DNA from: Scatosoma sp045576335
GTDB taxonomy: Bacteria; Bacillota; Clostridia; Christensenellales; Borkfalkiaceae
Length of the DNA stretch: 64,000 bases
Assembly (NCBI GenBank): GCA_045576335.1
Contig: JAZNGH010000022.1
Span: forward strand, 8,751-72,750
Reading direction: 5' to 3'
Part shown: positions 54,235 to 62,801 of the stretch, one piece after another
Numbering within the stretch: position 1 is the stretch's first letter
Layout: the number at the start of each line of letters is the position of its first letter
The notes under the pieces: generated by a model
The model's database searches: none
The model's input: the letters and a program-made list of their open reading frames with translations, nothing else
Told to the model about the DNA's origin: nothing
Position numbers and translations under genes: made by a program

Positions 54235-55190
54235 ACAAGCTCTTAAAAATCCTACTTATCGTCGGAATATCCCTCCTGCTTGTGGGCGGCGTAATCTTCC
54301 TCGCGGCGTTTGGCGCGGCGGGCTGGGATATCACCTTTCTTTCGGGCGTGGTCTTGGAAGAAAAACGCTTTGACGAGCGCGCCGAAAACCCCGTTGACGA
54401 CGTCACGATTGAATTTTCCAACGCGGCGATTGAAGTGCGCGTAGAAAATACCAACGCGCTTTGCGTGGAATATCCGCTCTCTAAAAATAAAAACGGGCAA
54501 GAATTGAACACCGTCACGGTCACGGAAACGGAGGGCTCGCTCTCTATCGTCGAACGGCAAAACCTGCACTTCAATCTTTTCTCGTGGGATTTGACCGCGC
54601 CGAAAATCGTGCTGCACTTGCCCGCGACAAGAACTTACGACCTCTCGTTAACGACCGACAACGGCAAAATTTCTTTCACGGGCGATAAGCTAAACGCAAC
54701 CGCGCTCGTTCTCTCCACCGACAACGGCGAGATTGAAACCCTGCCCACGGAAATCGTATGTCAAGAAGCGTTCTTTTGCGAAACGAACAACGGCGCGTTA
54801 CGCCTTGGCTCGATTACCGCGGCTATGCTCACCGCGCAAACGGACAACGGCACGATTGACTTGGAAAATTGTAGCGTAACGGGCAGAGCCTTCGTAGAAA
54901 CGAACAACGGGAAAATCACGCTTTGCGGCAATATTTGGGCAAACGAGCTTACCGTGGAAACGGACAACGGCGAAATTCAAGCGTCGGCTGCCGTGATTTA
55001 CGCAAACACGATTAAGCTTTCCTCCAATATAGGCGATATACACGCAAGAATTGCAGGCAAGCAAACGGATTATACCGTAACCGTGGAACACGACCTCGGC
55101 AACACCAACGTACATTCCGCGACGGGCGGCGACAAAACGCTTTCCGTCAGCTTGGATATCGGCAATATCCAAATTGATTTTACCGAATAA
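54231..55190 (+). CDS. DUF4097 beta-helix membrane-anchored protein
   Basis: A 319-residue protein with an N-terminal transmembrane anchor ('KILLIVGISLLLVGGVIFLA') and an extracytoplasmic DUF4097 domain made of repeated beta-strand rungs ('YDLSLTTDNGKISFTGDKL', 'LSTDNGEIETL', 'AQTDNGTIDLENC', 'VETNNGKITLCG', 'VETDNGEIQASA'). The 'TDNG' corners recur about every 20 residues, as in right-handed beta-helices. It is the last gene of the PadR operon. Function unknown; families of this type are linked to envelope stress. Confidence 0.9.
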   Translation: MNKLLKILLIVGISLLLVGGVIFLAAFGAAGWDITFLSGVVLEEKRFDERAENPVDDVTIEFSNAAIEVRVENTNALCVEYPLSKNKNGQELNTVTVTETEGSLSIVERQNLHFNLFSWDLTAPKIVLHLPATRTYDLSLTTDNGKISFTGDKLNATALVLSTDNGEIETLPTEIVCQEAFFCETNNGALRLGSITAAMLTAQTDNGTIDLENCSVTGRAFVETNNGKITLCGNIWANELTVETDNGEIQASAAVIYANTIKLSSNIGDIHARIAGKQTDYTVTVEHDLGNTNVHSATGGDKTLSVSLDIGNIQIDFTE

Positions 55191-55192
55191 TG

Positions 55193-55236
55193 AAAAGGGG
55201 CAGGTACGCGTTCAAAGCGTACCTGCCCCCTTTTTT
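55193..55236. terminator. Bidirectional terminator made of the recurrent motif
   Basis: GGGGCAGGTACGC (55197-55209) pairs perfectly with GCGTACCTGCCCC (55217-55229) around a GTTCAAA loop, followed by T6 on the plus strand and T4 on the minus strand. Both arms contain GGGGCAGGTACGC, i.e. the motif found inside genes. Confidence 0.9.
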
Positions 55237-55239
55237 CTT

Positions 55240-56205
55240 TTATTCCAGATATTGCGAAACGGCGTAGGAAAGTCTGTCAATCACCTCTTCCACGTCCCCA
55301 AACAGCATACAGCCCGCCGCGCGCACATGTCCGCCGCCGCCGAAAATCGCCGCGATTTTGTTTACGTCAGCGTACGTTTTCGAACGGAGCGAAACCTTGT
55401 AATGACGGTACTTGACCTCCATAATCGAAGCCGCGACCTCCACCGTGTCCACGTTGAGCGGAAATTCCACGAAGCCCTCCGTCATACCGTTATCCGCGCC
55501 GCATTTTTCCATATTCTCGCGCGTGATGGTGATAAGCGCGAAGCGGTCGTCGAAGAAATAGCGCATACCGCTCATCGTCAACGCGTGCAGCTTTGCACGG
55601 GCTTTGGGTTGCTTTTTGAATAAATTATAGTTATAATAGCGAATATCCGCGCCCGCCGCCACGAGCTTTGCCGCCAAAGCCAGCGTTTCCTCCGTCACGT
55701 CGTCGTGCGAAAAATTCCCCGAATCGGTGAGCAAGCCCACGAGCAGGTATTCCGCCGTTTTTTTGTCAAACGGCGCACCCAGGTATGCAATGAGCTGTGC
55801 CATATTCATACAATTCGCCGCACATTCGCGGATAAAATTATACTTTGCGTACTGGTCGTTGGAGATATGGTGGTCGATATTCACCGTATCGATTTTTTTG
55901 CGGGTGGCAATCAAAAACTCGTCCGACAACGCCCCCAAACGGCTTTGCGTCGCACAGTCCACGCAAACGAACAAATCGTATTCCCCCTCGGGGCTTTTGC
56001 TAACCTTGTCTATCCTCTCGATAAACGCAAGGTTGGAAGGGATATCCGTTTCCACGCACACTTGATTGCGTATTCCCAGCCCGTCTAATGCGGAGGAAAG
56101 GGAAAGCGCGCTCCCGAATGCGTCCCCGTCGGGGCGCATGTGCGTGAAAATCGCAACGCTCTTTGCCCGCTTTATTCTGTCTGCTATTTCTTGTAAGGTA
56201 TTCAT
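55240..56205 (-). CDS. nrnA: Bifunctional oligoribonuclease/PAP phosphatase NrnA
   Basis: A 321-residue DHH-family phosphoesterase. 'IFTHMRPDGDAFGSALSL' and 'VDCATQ' are metal-binding motifs, 'VNIDHHISN' is the DHH motif and 'FGGGGHVRAAGC' the DHHA1 motif. It degrades nanoRNAs and pAp. It is the last gene of the minus-strand run after rbfA (43-bp gap). AAGGTG precedes the ATG. Confidence 0.95.
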   Translation of the reverse strand: MNTLQEIADRIKRAKSVAIFTHMRPDGDAFGSALSLSSALDGLGIRNQVCVETDIPSNLAFIERIDKVSKSPEGEYDLFVCVDCATQSRLGALSDEFLIATRKKIDTVNIDHHISNDQYAKYNFIRECAANCMNMAQLIAYLGAPFDKKTAEYLLVGLLTDSGNFSHDDVTEETLALAAKLVAAGADIRYYNYNLFKKQPKARAKLHALTMSGMRYFFDDRFALITITRENMEKCGADNGMTEGFVEFPLNVDTVEVAASIMEVKYRHYKVSLRSKTYADVNKIAAIFGGGGHVRAAGCMLFGDVEEVIDRLSYAVSQYLE

Positions 56206-56248
56206 ATATGCACCTTAAAATGCGTTGCAAATATGCAACGCATTTCCT

Positions 56249-56623
56249 TTAATCGTCGTTTTCTTCTTCTGTCGTATAGGTAAGCCCCTTAAACAGCTCG
56301 TCCATTTTCGCGCCGTAGCCCATGCTCCCGTCCATACGGAAGGTCAGCGCGGGCACAGTACGCATACGCATTACTTGTGCAAGCTCGCGGCGGATAAAGC
56401 CCGCATTTTCCTGCAAAATTTCGAAGGAACGCTGGGTTTCCGCTTCCTTTGCACCGTATATGCTCACGTAAACGTACGCCGTTTTCAAATCGGGCGCGAC
56501 GTCCACCTCGGTAACGGAAATCAAGCCTTTCAAATCGGCGTTTCTGTCCTTTACCTTACGCAAAATCGCGCTGATTTCTTTTTGGTACTCACCGTTCAGC
56601 CGTGAAGTTCTCGATACTTTCAT
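56249..56623 (-). CDS. rbfA: Ribosome-binding factor A
   Basis: A 124-residue RbfA: 'RTSRLNGEYQKEISAILRKV', 'VDVAPDLKTAYVYVSIYG', 'RRELAQVMRMRTVPALTFRMD' are conserved. It helps mature the 30S subunit 16S 5' end. The start overlaps the infB stop (TAATG). Standard order. Confidence 0.97.
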   Translation of the reverse strand: MKVSRTSRLNGEYQKEISAILRKVKDRNADLKGLISVTEVDVAPDLKTAYVYVSIYGAKEAETQRSFEILQENAGFIRRELAQVMRMRTVPALTFRMDGSMGYGAKMDELFKGLTYTTEEENDD

Positions 56624-59259
56624 TACGCTTTAATCTCCTCGGTGATATAACACTCGATAATATCGCCCACGCGGATTTCGTTGAAGCCGTCGATTGCACA
56701 GCCGCATTCGTAGCCGTAGTTGACCTCTTTCACGTCGTCCTTGAATCGTTTGAGCTGTTTCACGCCGCCCTCGCAAATCATGATATCCTCGCGATAGATA
56801 CGAAGTTTTCCGCCGCGAACGATTTTGCCGTCGATAACGTAACAGCCCGCAATCGTACCCACGCCCGTAATGTTGAACGTCTGGCGAACCTCGCATTTAC
56901 CCGTAAGAATTTCTTTGAGCTTGGGTGCAAGCATACCTTTGAGCGCGGCTTCCATATCGTCGATAAGCTCGTAAATAATACGGTAGCTTCTTACGTCCAC
57001 CTTGGAGCTTTCCGCAAGCTTCTTTGCCTTGGTGTCGGGACGTACGTTGAAGCCGATAATGATGGCGTTCGCGCTGTCTGCAAGCATTACGTCGCCCTCG
57101 TTAATCGCGCCCGCCGCCGAGTGGATAACCTTGACGCGCACCTCTTCGTTGGAAAGCTTTTCAAGCGATTGCTTGACCGCTTCCACGCTGCCTTGTACGT
57201 CGCCCTTGACGATAAGGTTAAGGTTTTTCATCTTACCCTCTTCCACCTGCGCGAAGATATCGTCAAGCGATACGCGGCTCTGCTCTTTAATCATACTTTC
57301 GCGTTGCTTGTTCTTTCTTTCTTCCTGTACCTGCTTCATAAGCGCTTGGTCAACCGCCATAATGCTGTCGCCCGCGTTGGGAACGTCCTCCAAGCCGAGA
57401 ATGGACACCGCCATAGAAGGACCTGCACTCTTGACCGCTCTGCCCTTGTCGTCGAACATAGCACGGACACGCCCCATCGTCGTACCCGAAAGAATGTTGT
57501 CGCCCGTTTTGAGTGTACCCGTCTGTACGATAATACTTGCAACGGGACCTTTACCCTTATCCAGCTTGGCTTCGATAATCGTACCCTTTGCCTGACGGTC
57601 GGGGTTGGCTTTAAGCTCCTGCATTTCAGCAACGAGGTTGACAGATTCCAACAGCTCGTCAATACCCATACCCGTCTTTGCGGAAACGGGAATAACCATC
57701 GTTTCACCGCCCCATTCTTCGGGAACAAGCTCGTGCTCGATAAGCTCTTGCTTTACGCGGTCGGGATTGATTTCGTATTTATCCATTTTGTTCATAGCGA
57801 CAATAATGGGTACGTTTGCCGCTTTCGCGTGGTTGATTGCCTCTACCGTTTGCGGCATAATACCGTCGTCCGCCGCAACCACGAGGATAACGACGTCCGT
57901 TACCTGTGCACCGCGTGCACGCATTGCCGTAAACGCCGCGTGACCGGGCGTATCGATAAAGGTGATTTGTTTACCCTTCGCCGTAACCGTATACGCACCG
58001 ATACTCTGTGTAATACCGCCCGCTTCCCCTGCCGTAACGGAGGTTTCGCGAATTTTATCAAGGAGCGAGGTCTTACCGTGGTCAACGTGACCCATAACGG
58101 TAACGACGGGCGCACGCGTTACGAGCTTGCTTTCGTCCTCTGCCACGACCGTATCCATCAGCACTTCTTCCGCCGTCTTTTCGGGCTTGTATTCGAGATC
58201 GATACCCATATCCATCGCAATCATAAGCGCGTTTTCGTAGTCAATGGAATCGTTGATACCTTTCATTATGCCCTCTTTGAACAGACGCTTGGTGATTTCC
58301 ACCGCCGAAACGCCGAGCTTTTCAGACAACACCTTCAAGGGAATATCTTGCGTCGTAACCACGGCGTGCTCAATCTTGATGGTGGGCATTTCCTGCTTCT
58401 TCTGCTTTTTGGGCGAGCGCATTTTTCTGTAACCGCTCTTATCCTCGTCGAAATCCTCCACCGTCATACCCTGCTGCTTAATAAGCGCGCGTTTAGAAAG
58501 GGGTGCTTTCTTTTCGGTATACGTCTTTTCAAAGGTCTTTTTCTTTGCAGGCGCGGAGAAGGATTTTTCTCTCGTCGGCATCATAGGTGCGCTGACGGGC
58601 GCGCTAACGCCTACGCGAGGCGAACGCGAGCCTTGCGCCGCGGGTCTTGCGCCCGTGAACGGTCTGTCCCCCGTTGCTCTTATCGGTCTGTCGCCTTGCG
58701 GACGAGCGGGACGGTAAGTCGAGCTATGCGAGGACGGCGTTGTTTCTACGCCGGGCTTCGCCACGTATTCGCCCTGTACTTGCCCGTTGCGGAAATACCG
58801 CGGCGCGCGAGGCGCGGCGGGCGTTTGCGGTTTCGGCGCATACGTCTTATTTTCCGCTTTTACGGGCTTTTCTTCCGCTTGCGCCTCTTCCTTTTTCTCT
58901 TCTTTATTCTCTTCCGCTACCGTTTGAGGCTCTTCCACCGCCTCCGACTTTTTCTTCGTCGTTTTCTTTGCGGGTTTCTCCTCTTGGGGCGTCATTTCGG
59001 GAGCAACGGCACTTGCCGCTTTTTCGGCTTCCGCTTTCGCTTTTGCCGCCGCTTCTGCCGCCGCGCGTGCTTCCGCCTCGGCTCTCGCCGCTGCTTCCGC
59101 CGCGTCGCGCTCTGCTTTTTCCGCTTCGAGCACGGACAGATTTTTCATAATCTCCGAAAGATTTTTTTCCGTGGACGAAAGACGCTTCAACACGCTACCG
59201 AGCTGATCGTCCTCCAACACCTTCAATATACTTTCCACGTTTTCGTATTTTTTTGCCAT
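56623..59259 (-). CDS. infB: Translation initiation factor IF-2
   Basis: An 878-residue IF-2. N-terminal ~250 residues are low-complexity Ala/Glu/Lys/Pro-rich, followed by an IF2_N-like 'SEKLGVSAVEITKRLFKEG'. GTPase motifs: 'VMGHVDHGKTSLLDKIR' (G1) near 390, 'DTPGHAAFTAMRARG' (G3) and 'NKMDKYE' (G4). Domains 2-4 and the C-terminal 'IIECYITEEIKA' complete it. It places fMet-tRNA on the 30S subunit. GGGAGG precedes the ATG. Confidence 0.98.
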   Translation of the reverse strand: MAKKYENVESILKVLEDDQLGSVLKRLSSTEKNLSEIMKNLSVLEAEKAERDAAEAAARAEAEARAAAEAAAKAKAEAEKAASAVAPEMTPQEEKPAKKTTKKKSEAVEEPQTVAEENKEEKKEEAQAEEKPVKAENKTYAPKPQTPAAPRAPRYFRNGQVQGEYVAKPGVETTPSSHSSTYRPARPQGDRPIRATGDRPFTGARPAAQGSRSPRVGVSAPVSAPMMPTREKSFSAPAKKKTFEKTYTEKKAPLSKRALIKQQGMTVEDFDEDKSGYRKMRSPKKQKKQEMPTIKIEHAVVTTQDIPLKVLSEKLGVSAVEITKRLFKEGIMKGINDSIDYENALMIAMDMGIDLEYKPEKTAEEVLMDTVVAEDESKLVTRAPVVTVMGHVDHGKTSLLDKIRETSVTAGEAGGITQSIGAYTVTAKGKQITFIDTPGHAAFTAMRARGAQVTDVVILVVAADDGIMPQTVEAINHAKAANVPIIVAMNKMDKYEINPDRVKQELIEHELVPEEWGGETMVIPVSAKTGMGIDELLESVNLVAEMQELKANPDRQAKGTIIEAKLDKGKGPVASIIVQTGTLKTGDNILSGTTMGRVRAMFDDKGRAVKSAGPSMAVSILGLEDVPNAGDSIMAVDQALMKQVQEERKNKQRESMIKEQSRVSLDDIFAQVEEGKMKNLNLIVKGDVQGSVEAVKQSLEKLSNEEVRVKVIHSAAGAINEGDVMLADSANAIIIGFNVRPDTKAKKLAESSKVDVRSYRIIYELIDDMEAALKGMLAPKLKEILTGKCEVRQTFNITGVGTIAGCYVIDGKIVRGGKLRIYREDIMICEGGVKQLKRFKDDVKEVNYGYECGCAIDGFNEIRVGDIIECYITEEIKA

Positions 59260-59263
59260 AAGC

Positions 59264-59593
59264 TTAATGATTGCCTCCCGAATATAATTTGAATAGGGGT
59301 TCGCTTGCCAAGACTGTTATTGCCGAAGCAAGATTTTTATCCTTGATTGCCACCGCTTTTACCGCCGCGCGGTGCAGTATTGCACCCAAAGTACCTTGCG
59401 GGGTTATATACAGCGGACAAGCAAATTTGTCACGCGCCTTTACCATTGTTTTCATTGAGCTTTCGCCCAGCGTTTCGTCCGCGATTAACAAAAACACGTC
59501 CCGCTTTTGCTTTTCCACGTCGTCTACGCCGAAAGCGATTTTTCGCGCACGTATGCAAAAACCAAGATAGGTTTCGATTTTACTTTTCTCCAA
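59264..59593 (-). CDS. L7Ae-family ribosomal-type protein YlxQ
   Basis: About 109 residues. I place the start at a TTG codon at 59593, since GGAGGATAAG lies nearby and residues LEKSKIETYLGFCIRARKIA align with YlxQ N-termini; a longer frame would run deep into rnpM. 'LASAITVLASEPLFKLYSGG' and 'LLIADETLGESSMKTMVKAR' match the L7Ae fold, which binds kink-turn RNA. It overlaps rnpM by 14 bases and lies four bases upstream of infB. Confidence 0.85.
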   Translation of the reverse strand: MEKSKIETYLGFCIRARKIAFGVDDVEKQKRDVFLLIADETLGESSMKTMVKARDKFACPLYITPQGTLGAILHRAAVKAVAIKDKNLASAITVLASEPLFKLYSGGNH

Positions 59594-59852
59594 GTATCTT
59601 ATCCTCCACGCCGCGATAAACGCACTCGTCCACGTTCGCTGAAAAGGCACGGTGGAGTAATTTTTTATCGCCGAGCTTTTTCAGACACGCAGGCTCGCTG
59701 CAAATATACGCGCCCCTGCCCGCGGCTTTGCCCGTCGGGTCGGCGAAAATTTCTCCCTCCGCCGTTCTCACCACCCGCGTCATTTCCTTTTTCGGCTTCA
59801 TTTCGCGGCAGGCAATACAGGTACGCATAGGCACAGACTTGTTTTTCGCCAT
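59580..59852 (-). CDS. rnpM: YlxR-family RNA-binding protein (RnpM)
   Basis: A 90-residue protein: 'VPMRTCIACREMKPKKEMTR' and 'DPTGKAAGRGAYICSEPACLKK' are YlxR signatures, with the conserved C-x-x-C and GRGAY motifs. YlxR has been reported as an RNase P modulator. Start shared with the nusA stop (TAATG), ribosome site inside the end of nusA. Confidence 0.93.
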   Translation of the reverse strand: MAKNKSVPMRTCIACREMKPKKEMTRVVRTAEGEIFADPTGKAAGRGAYICSEPACLKKLGDKKLLHRAFSANVDECVYRGVEDKILGEK

Positions 59853-60961
59853 TATTCCTCTACGACCTCTCCGTCTTCTTCGTATTCTTCCTCTTGCTCC
59901 ATTTCCGCAAGCACTTGCGCCGCTTCGGGCGAGGAAGCACTCTTCACGTCAATCTTCCAACCCGTCAAACGAGCCGCAAGACGCGCGTTTTGACCGTCTC
60001 TACCGATTGCAAGCGAAAGCTTTTCGTCGGGAACGATTGCAATCGCGCTACGCTCCCCTCTTGCCGTAACGGAAAGCACGGTTGCAGGAGAAAGGGCCTT
60101 GTAGATGAATGCCAAGGGGTCTTCATTCCAAAGAATGATATCAATTTTTTCTCCGCCAAGCTCTTCTACGACGGCGTTTACTCTCGCACCTCTGTTACCT
60201 ACGCACGCGCCGACCGCATCCACTCTCGCGTCGTTGGAGAAGATCGCCATTTTCGTTCTGTGACCCGCTTCACGCGCAATTTCTTTGATTTCCACGATAC
60301 CCTGTGCAATTTCGGGGACTTGCTCCTCAAAGAGCTTCTTCACCAAACCCTGTGCACTACGGGAAACGACGATTTGCGAGTTCTTACCGCTGTTTCTCAC
60401 GCGTTTTACGAACACCTTTAATTTCTCGCCGACCACGTATCTTTCGGTAGGAACGCGGTCTTGCGGGGGCATAACGCCCTCAATCTTTTTATCACCAAGC
60501 TCCACGTATACGTTTCTCTCGTCAATTTTGCGGATAACGCCTTCCATAAGCTCGCCCTCTTTATCGGAGAACTCGGACATGGTGTTGTCGCGTTCCGCTT
60601 CGTGCAATTTCTGCAAAATGACCTGTTTTGCCGTCTGTGCCGCAATACGACCGAAATTTTTGGGAACGAATACACGCTCGATTACGTCGCCCACCTGATA
60701 ATCGGGGTTAAGCTCCTGTGCGTCCTCCAAGGAAATTTCCTTGTCCTTATCCGCAACCTCTTCCACGACGTAACGCGTTGCCTTGAACTCAATCGTGCCC
60801 TTTTCCGCGTCCAAAGAAACGGTAACCTCCGCGCCGCCGTCAAATTGCTTTTTATACGCCGAAGCGAGTGCGTTTTGCAACGTTTCGATAAATGCTTCTT
60901 CGCTAATCCCCTTTTCTCTTACCAAATCGGTAAGTGCAGCAAAAAACTCCTTGTTTTCCAT
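59852..60961 (-). CDS. nusA: Transcription termination/antitermination protein NusA
   Basis: A 369-residue NusA with N-terminal RNAP-binding domain, S1 domain ('ELMEGVIRKIDERNVYVELG') and two KH domains ('GACVGNRGARVNAVVEELGG', 'LSLAIGRDGQNARLAARLTG'). No C-terminal acidic repeats, as is usual outside Proteobacteria; the tail is acidic (EMEQEEEYEEDGEVVEE). It regulates pausing, termination and antitermination. AGGAG precedes the ATG. Confidence 0.98.
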   Translation of the reverse strand: MENKEFFAALTDLVREKGISEEAFIETLQNALASAYKKQFDGGAEVTVSLDAEKGTIEFKATRYVVEEVADKDKEISLEDAQELNPDYQVGDVIERVFVPKNFGRIAAQTAKQVILQKLHEAERDNTMSEFSDKEGELMEGVIRKIDERNVYVELGDKKIEGVMPPQDRVPTERYVVGEKLKVFVKRVRNSGKNSQIVVSRSAQGLVKKLFEEQVPEIAQGIVEIKEIAREAGHRTKMAIFSNDARVDAVGACVGNRGARVNAVVEELGGEKIDIILWNEDPLAFIYKALSPATVLSVTARGERSAIAIVPDEKLSLAIGRDGQNARLAARLTGWKIDVKSASSPEAAQVLAEMEQEEEYEEDGEVVEE

Positions 60962-61013
60962 AATATTTATCTCCTATTGTTTTTTCCTTGATATAGCCTG
61001 ACAAATAAGCTCG

Positions 61014-61484
61014 TCAAATAAGCCCGTCAAAATTGATTGCTTTGCATATTTTTGCAATTTTTGTAAGCTCTAATTTTAACCGTTCGCCCTTTTCTTCCAC
61101 TTCAACACAATTCCCGTCGTAGCCCACGAGCGTTGCCTCGAAAAACTTTTTGCCTTTGAGCGGCGCGTACAGCTTGATTTCCACCTTTTGCCCCATTGCC
61201 TTGTTGAAATCCCGCTCCTTTTTGAACGGTCTATCCAAACCGGGGCTGGATACGTTGAGCGTATACGGTGCACCGAACGTGGGGTCAAGCTCGTCTAAAA
61301 CGGGGTCGATGGCGCGGTGGAATTTTTCGCAGGTATCCAAATCCACGCCGCCCTCGGTATCGATATAGACGGTGAGTGCGGGTTCTCTGCCCTGCTTGAA
61401 TTCGATTTCCACGATTTCTATACCCATTTCGTCCGCGATCGGCTGTAAGCCGCCTTGGATTTCTTCAATCGTTTTGATTTTCAT
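61014..61484 (-). CDS. rimP: Ribosome maturation factor RimP
   Basis: A 156-residue RimP: 'LTVYIDTEGGVDLDTCEKFH', 'YTLNVSSPGLDRPFKKERDF' and the SH3-like C-terminus. It is the first gene of the operon to nrnA. It assists 30S assembly. The weak ribosome site TAGGG lies about eight bases upstream of the ATG. Confidence 0.97.
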   Translation of the reverse strand: MKIKTIEEIQGGLQPIADEMGIEIVEIEFKQGREPALTVYIDTEGGVDLDTCEKFHRAIDPVLDELDPTFGAPYTLNVSSPGLDRPFKKERDFNKAMGQKVEIKLYAPLKGKKFFEATLVGYDGNCVEVEEKGERLKLELTKIAKICKAINFDGLI

Positions 61485-61500
61485 AATTTACCCTACATAG

Positions 61501-61533
61501 CATTATTGAGAGTGGCGAGCCACTCTCAATAAT
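61501..61533 (-). promoter_or_regulatory. Perfect 15-bp hairpin in rimP leader
   Basis: ATTATTGAGAGTGGC pairs perfectly with GCCACTCTCAATAAT around a two-base centre, in the 5' leader between the promoter (61558-61586) and the rimP ATG, with no U-run. Likely a regulatory or stabilising structure. Confidence 0.65.
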
Positions 61534-61557
61534 CACATTGAACTATTAAGTATCCTA

Positions 61558-61586
61558 ATTATACCATTATTATCCGAAAAACGCAA
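61558..61586 (-). promoter_or_regulatory. Promoter of rimP-nusA-infB operon
   Basis: TTGCGT (61581-61586), 17-bp spacer, TATAAT (61558-61563), minus strand, about 70 bases before the rimP ATG. Confidence 0.75.
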
Positions 61587-61615
61587 GCGTTTTACACGCC
61601 TTTTTCAAGGTTTTT

Positions 61616-62692
61616 TCAAAGCTCTACGCCGTGCAAGGCACATTCCGCTTTGATGAGCGTGAAATCCTCTTCTTGCGACGGACTTACCCCTTGCGCGGCA
61701 AATTCCTCTTTCGCATAGGCGTACAAACACTCGTAATTTATCGGCTTTGGCTCACCGTACAGCTTTAACGCGTTATCACGGAAAATCCGCAACACCGTTT
61801 CCCCGTCTAAACCAAGCCCGTACCACTCCGTTCCCCAAAGCTCTTCAACGCCCGGAAACGGATGCCGTCCGTCGCATGGTCCATTTTCCGTATACAAACG
61901 CATCTGATAGCTCAACGTTTGGGGAAAGTTTTGCAAATATTCCTCTTTGCTAAAATGTGCCGCGCCGTGGCTTCCACGGTCAGAGCCAAACAAAAAGCGC
62001 GTAGGATATTGCGTATGTATGCGCTTCCACTCCTCGTGCTTTGCCGACATAGCAAAATATTCTTCAGGTGCGGGCACGTTGTCCAAATACAGGTTGGGAT
62101 AGGTATTCAAAAGCTTTTCTACGCGTTCGGGCGTATCCGACATAAAGCCCATGTGCGCGATTACTATCACAAGATTTTTATGGCGTTCCAGTACGCGAAA
62201 AAGCTGCAAGCGGTATTCGTCGGCAGGCATATATTCCCCGCTTTCAAAGACGGCTGGCGGGTCGGCAATATGTACGACAACGGGAAACCCCTCCCTTTCG
62301 GCGAGTGCGAAGGCTTTATCTAAAATCCCGTCGTCTAAACGGATATTCAGCTCCTTTTGTACGTTCGGCTTACCCTCGATGACCTTCCAACAATCAAAAC
62401 CGCTTTTCATAGCCGTCAATACTTGCTCTGCAAGGCTGTCAGCGGTATATTTCCCATTCCAATCCAACGAAAAACCCGCGTACGCGTAAGGCGCGAACAC
62501 GCTTTTCAAATATAAGCATTTGCTGTTTCCAAGACAATGAAAGGACTTTCGCCCAAACGCTTTCAGCGCGAGAAACCCTATTCGTTCTATCCCGCCTGCT
62601 TCCATAAACCATTTCGTACCGCGAACGATACTCTCTAACGGCTCATCCAAAGTAAGATGCGTATGCGTGTCAAACAAATTTTTTACTTGCAT
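61616..62692 (-). CDS. Amidohydrolase-family metal-dependent hydrolase
   Basis: A 358-residue TIM-barrel enzyme. 'LFDTHTHLTLDEPL' (HxH), 'VVHIADPPAVF' and 'VIAHMGFMSDTPE' (metal His) and 'FLFGSDRGSHG' (Asp) are the amidohydrolase-2 landmarks. No signal peptide. Substrate unknown: families of this type include decarboxylases and lactonases. It stands alone upstream of the rimP promoter with TTGGAGG before the ATG. Its position relative to the polC-like gene does not indicate a pathway. Confidence 0.85.
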   Translation of the reverse strand: MQVKNLFDTHTHLTLDEPLESIVRGTKWFMEAGGIERIGFLALKAFGRKSFHCLGNSKCLYLKSVFAPYAYAGFSLDWNGKYTADSLAEQVLTAMKSGFDCWKVIEGKPNVQKELNIRLDDGILDKAFALAEREGFPVVVHIADPPAVFESGEYMPADEYRLQLFRVLERHKNLVIVIAHMGFMSDTPERVEKLLNTYPNLYLDNVPAPEEYFAMSAKHEEWKRIHTQYPTRFLFGSDRGSHGAAHFSKEEYLQNFPQTLSYQMRLYTENGPCDGRHPFPGVEELWGTEWYGLGLDGETVLRIFRDNALKLYGEPKPINYECLYAYAKEEFAAQGVSPSQEEDFTLIKAECALHGVEL

Positions 62693-62709
62693 AATATACC
62701 TCCAAGCGT

Positions 62710-62760
62710 GGATTTAATAAAAGTATAAGGGCTTATGAGCAGAAAATCCACCCAAAAGCC
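62710..62760 (-). terminator. Imperfect hairpin after the PolC-like gene
   Basis: GGGCTT and AAGCCC (extended to AAAAGT...ACTTTT with a bulge) flank a 20-base loop between the PolC-like stop (62802) and the amidohydrolase start. It may be a weak terminator and overlaps a possible TATACT -10 for the next gene. Confidence 0.35.
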
Positions 62761-62801
62761 CTCACTTTTATGTCAAAAATTAAGTAGTTGCAACGCTCGT
62801 C

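Noticed and set aside
56602..59292. An 896-residue frame on the plus strand opposite infB
   Set aside because: It is exactly antisense to infB, has Arg/His-rich composition and no ribosome site. It is a codon-bias shadow.
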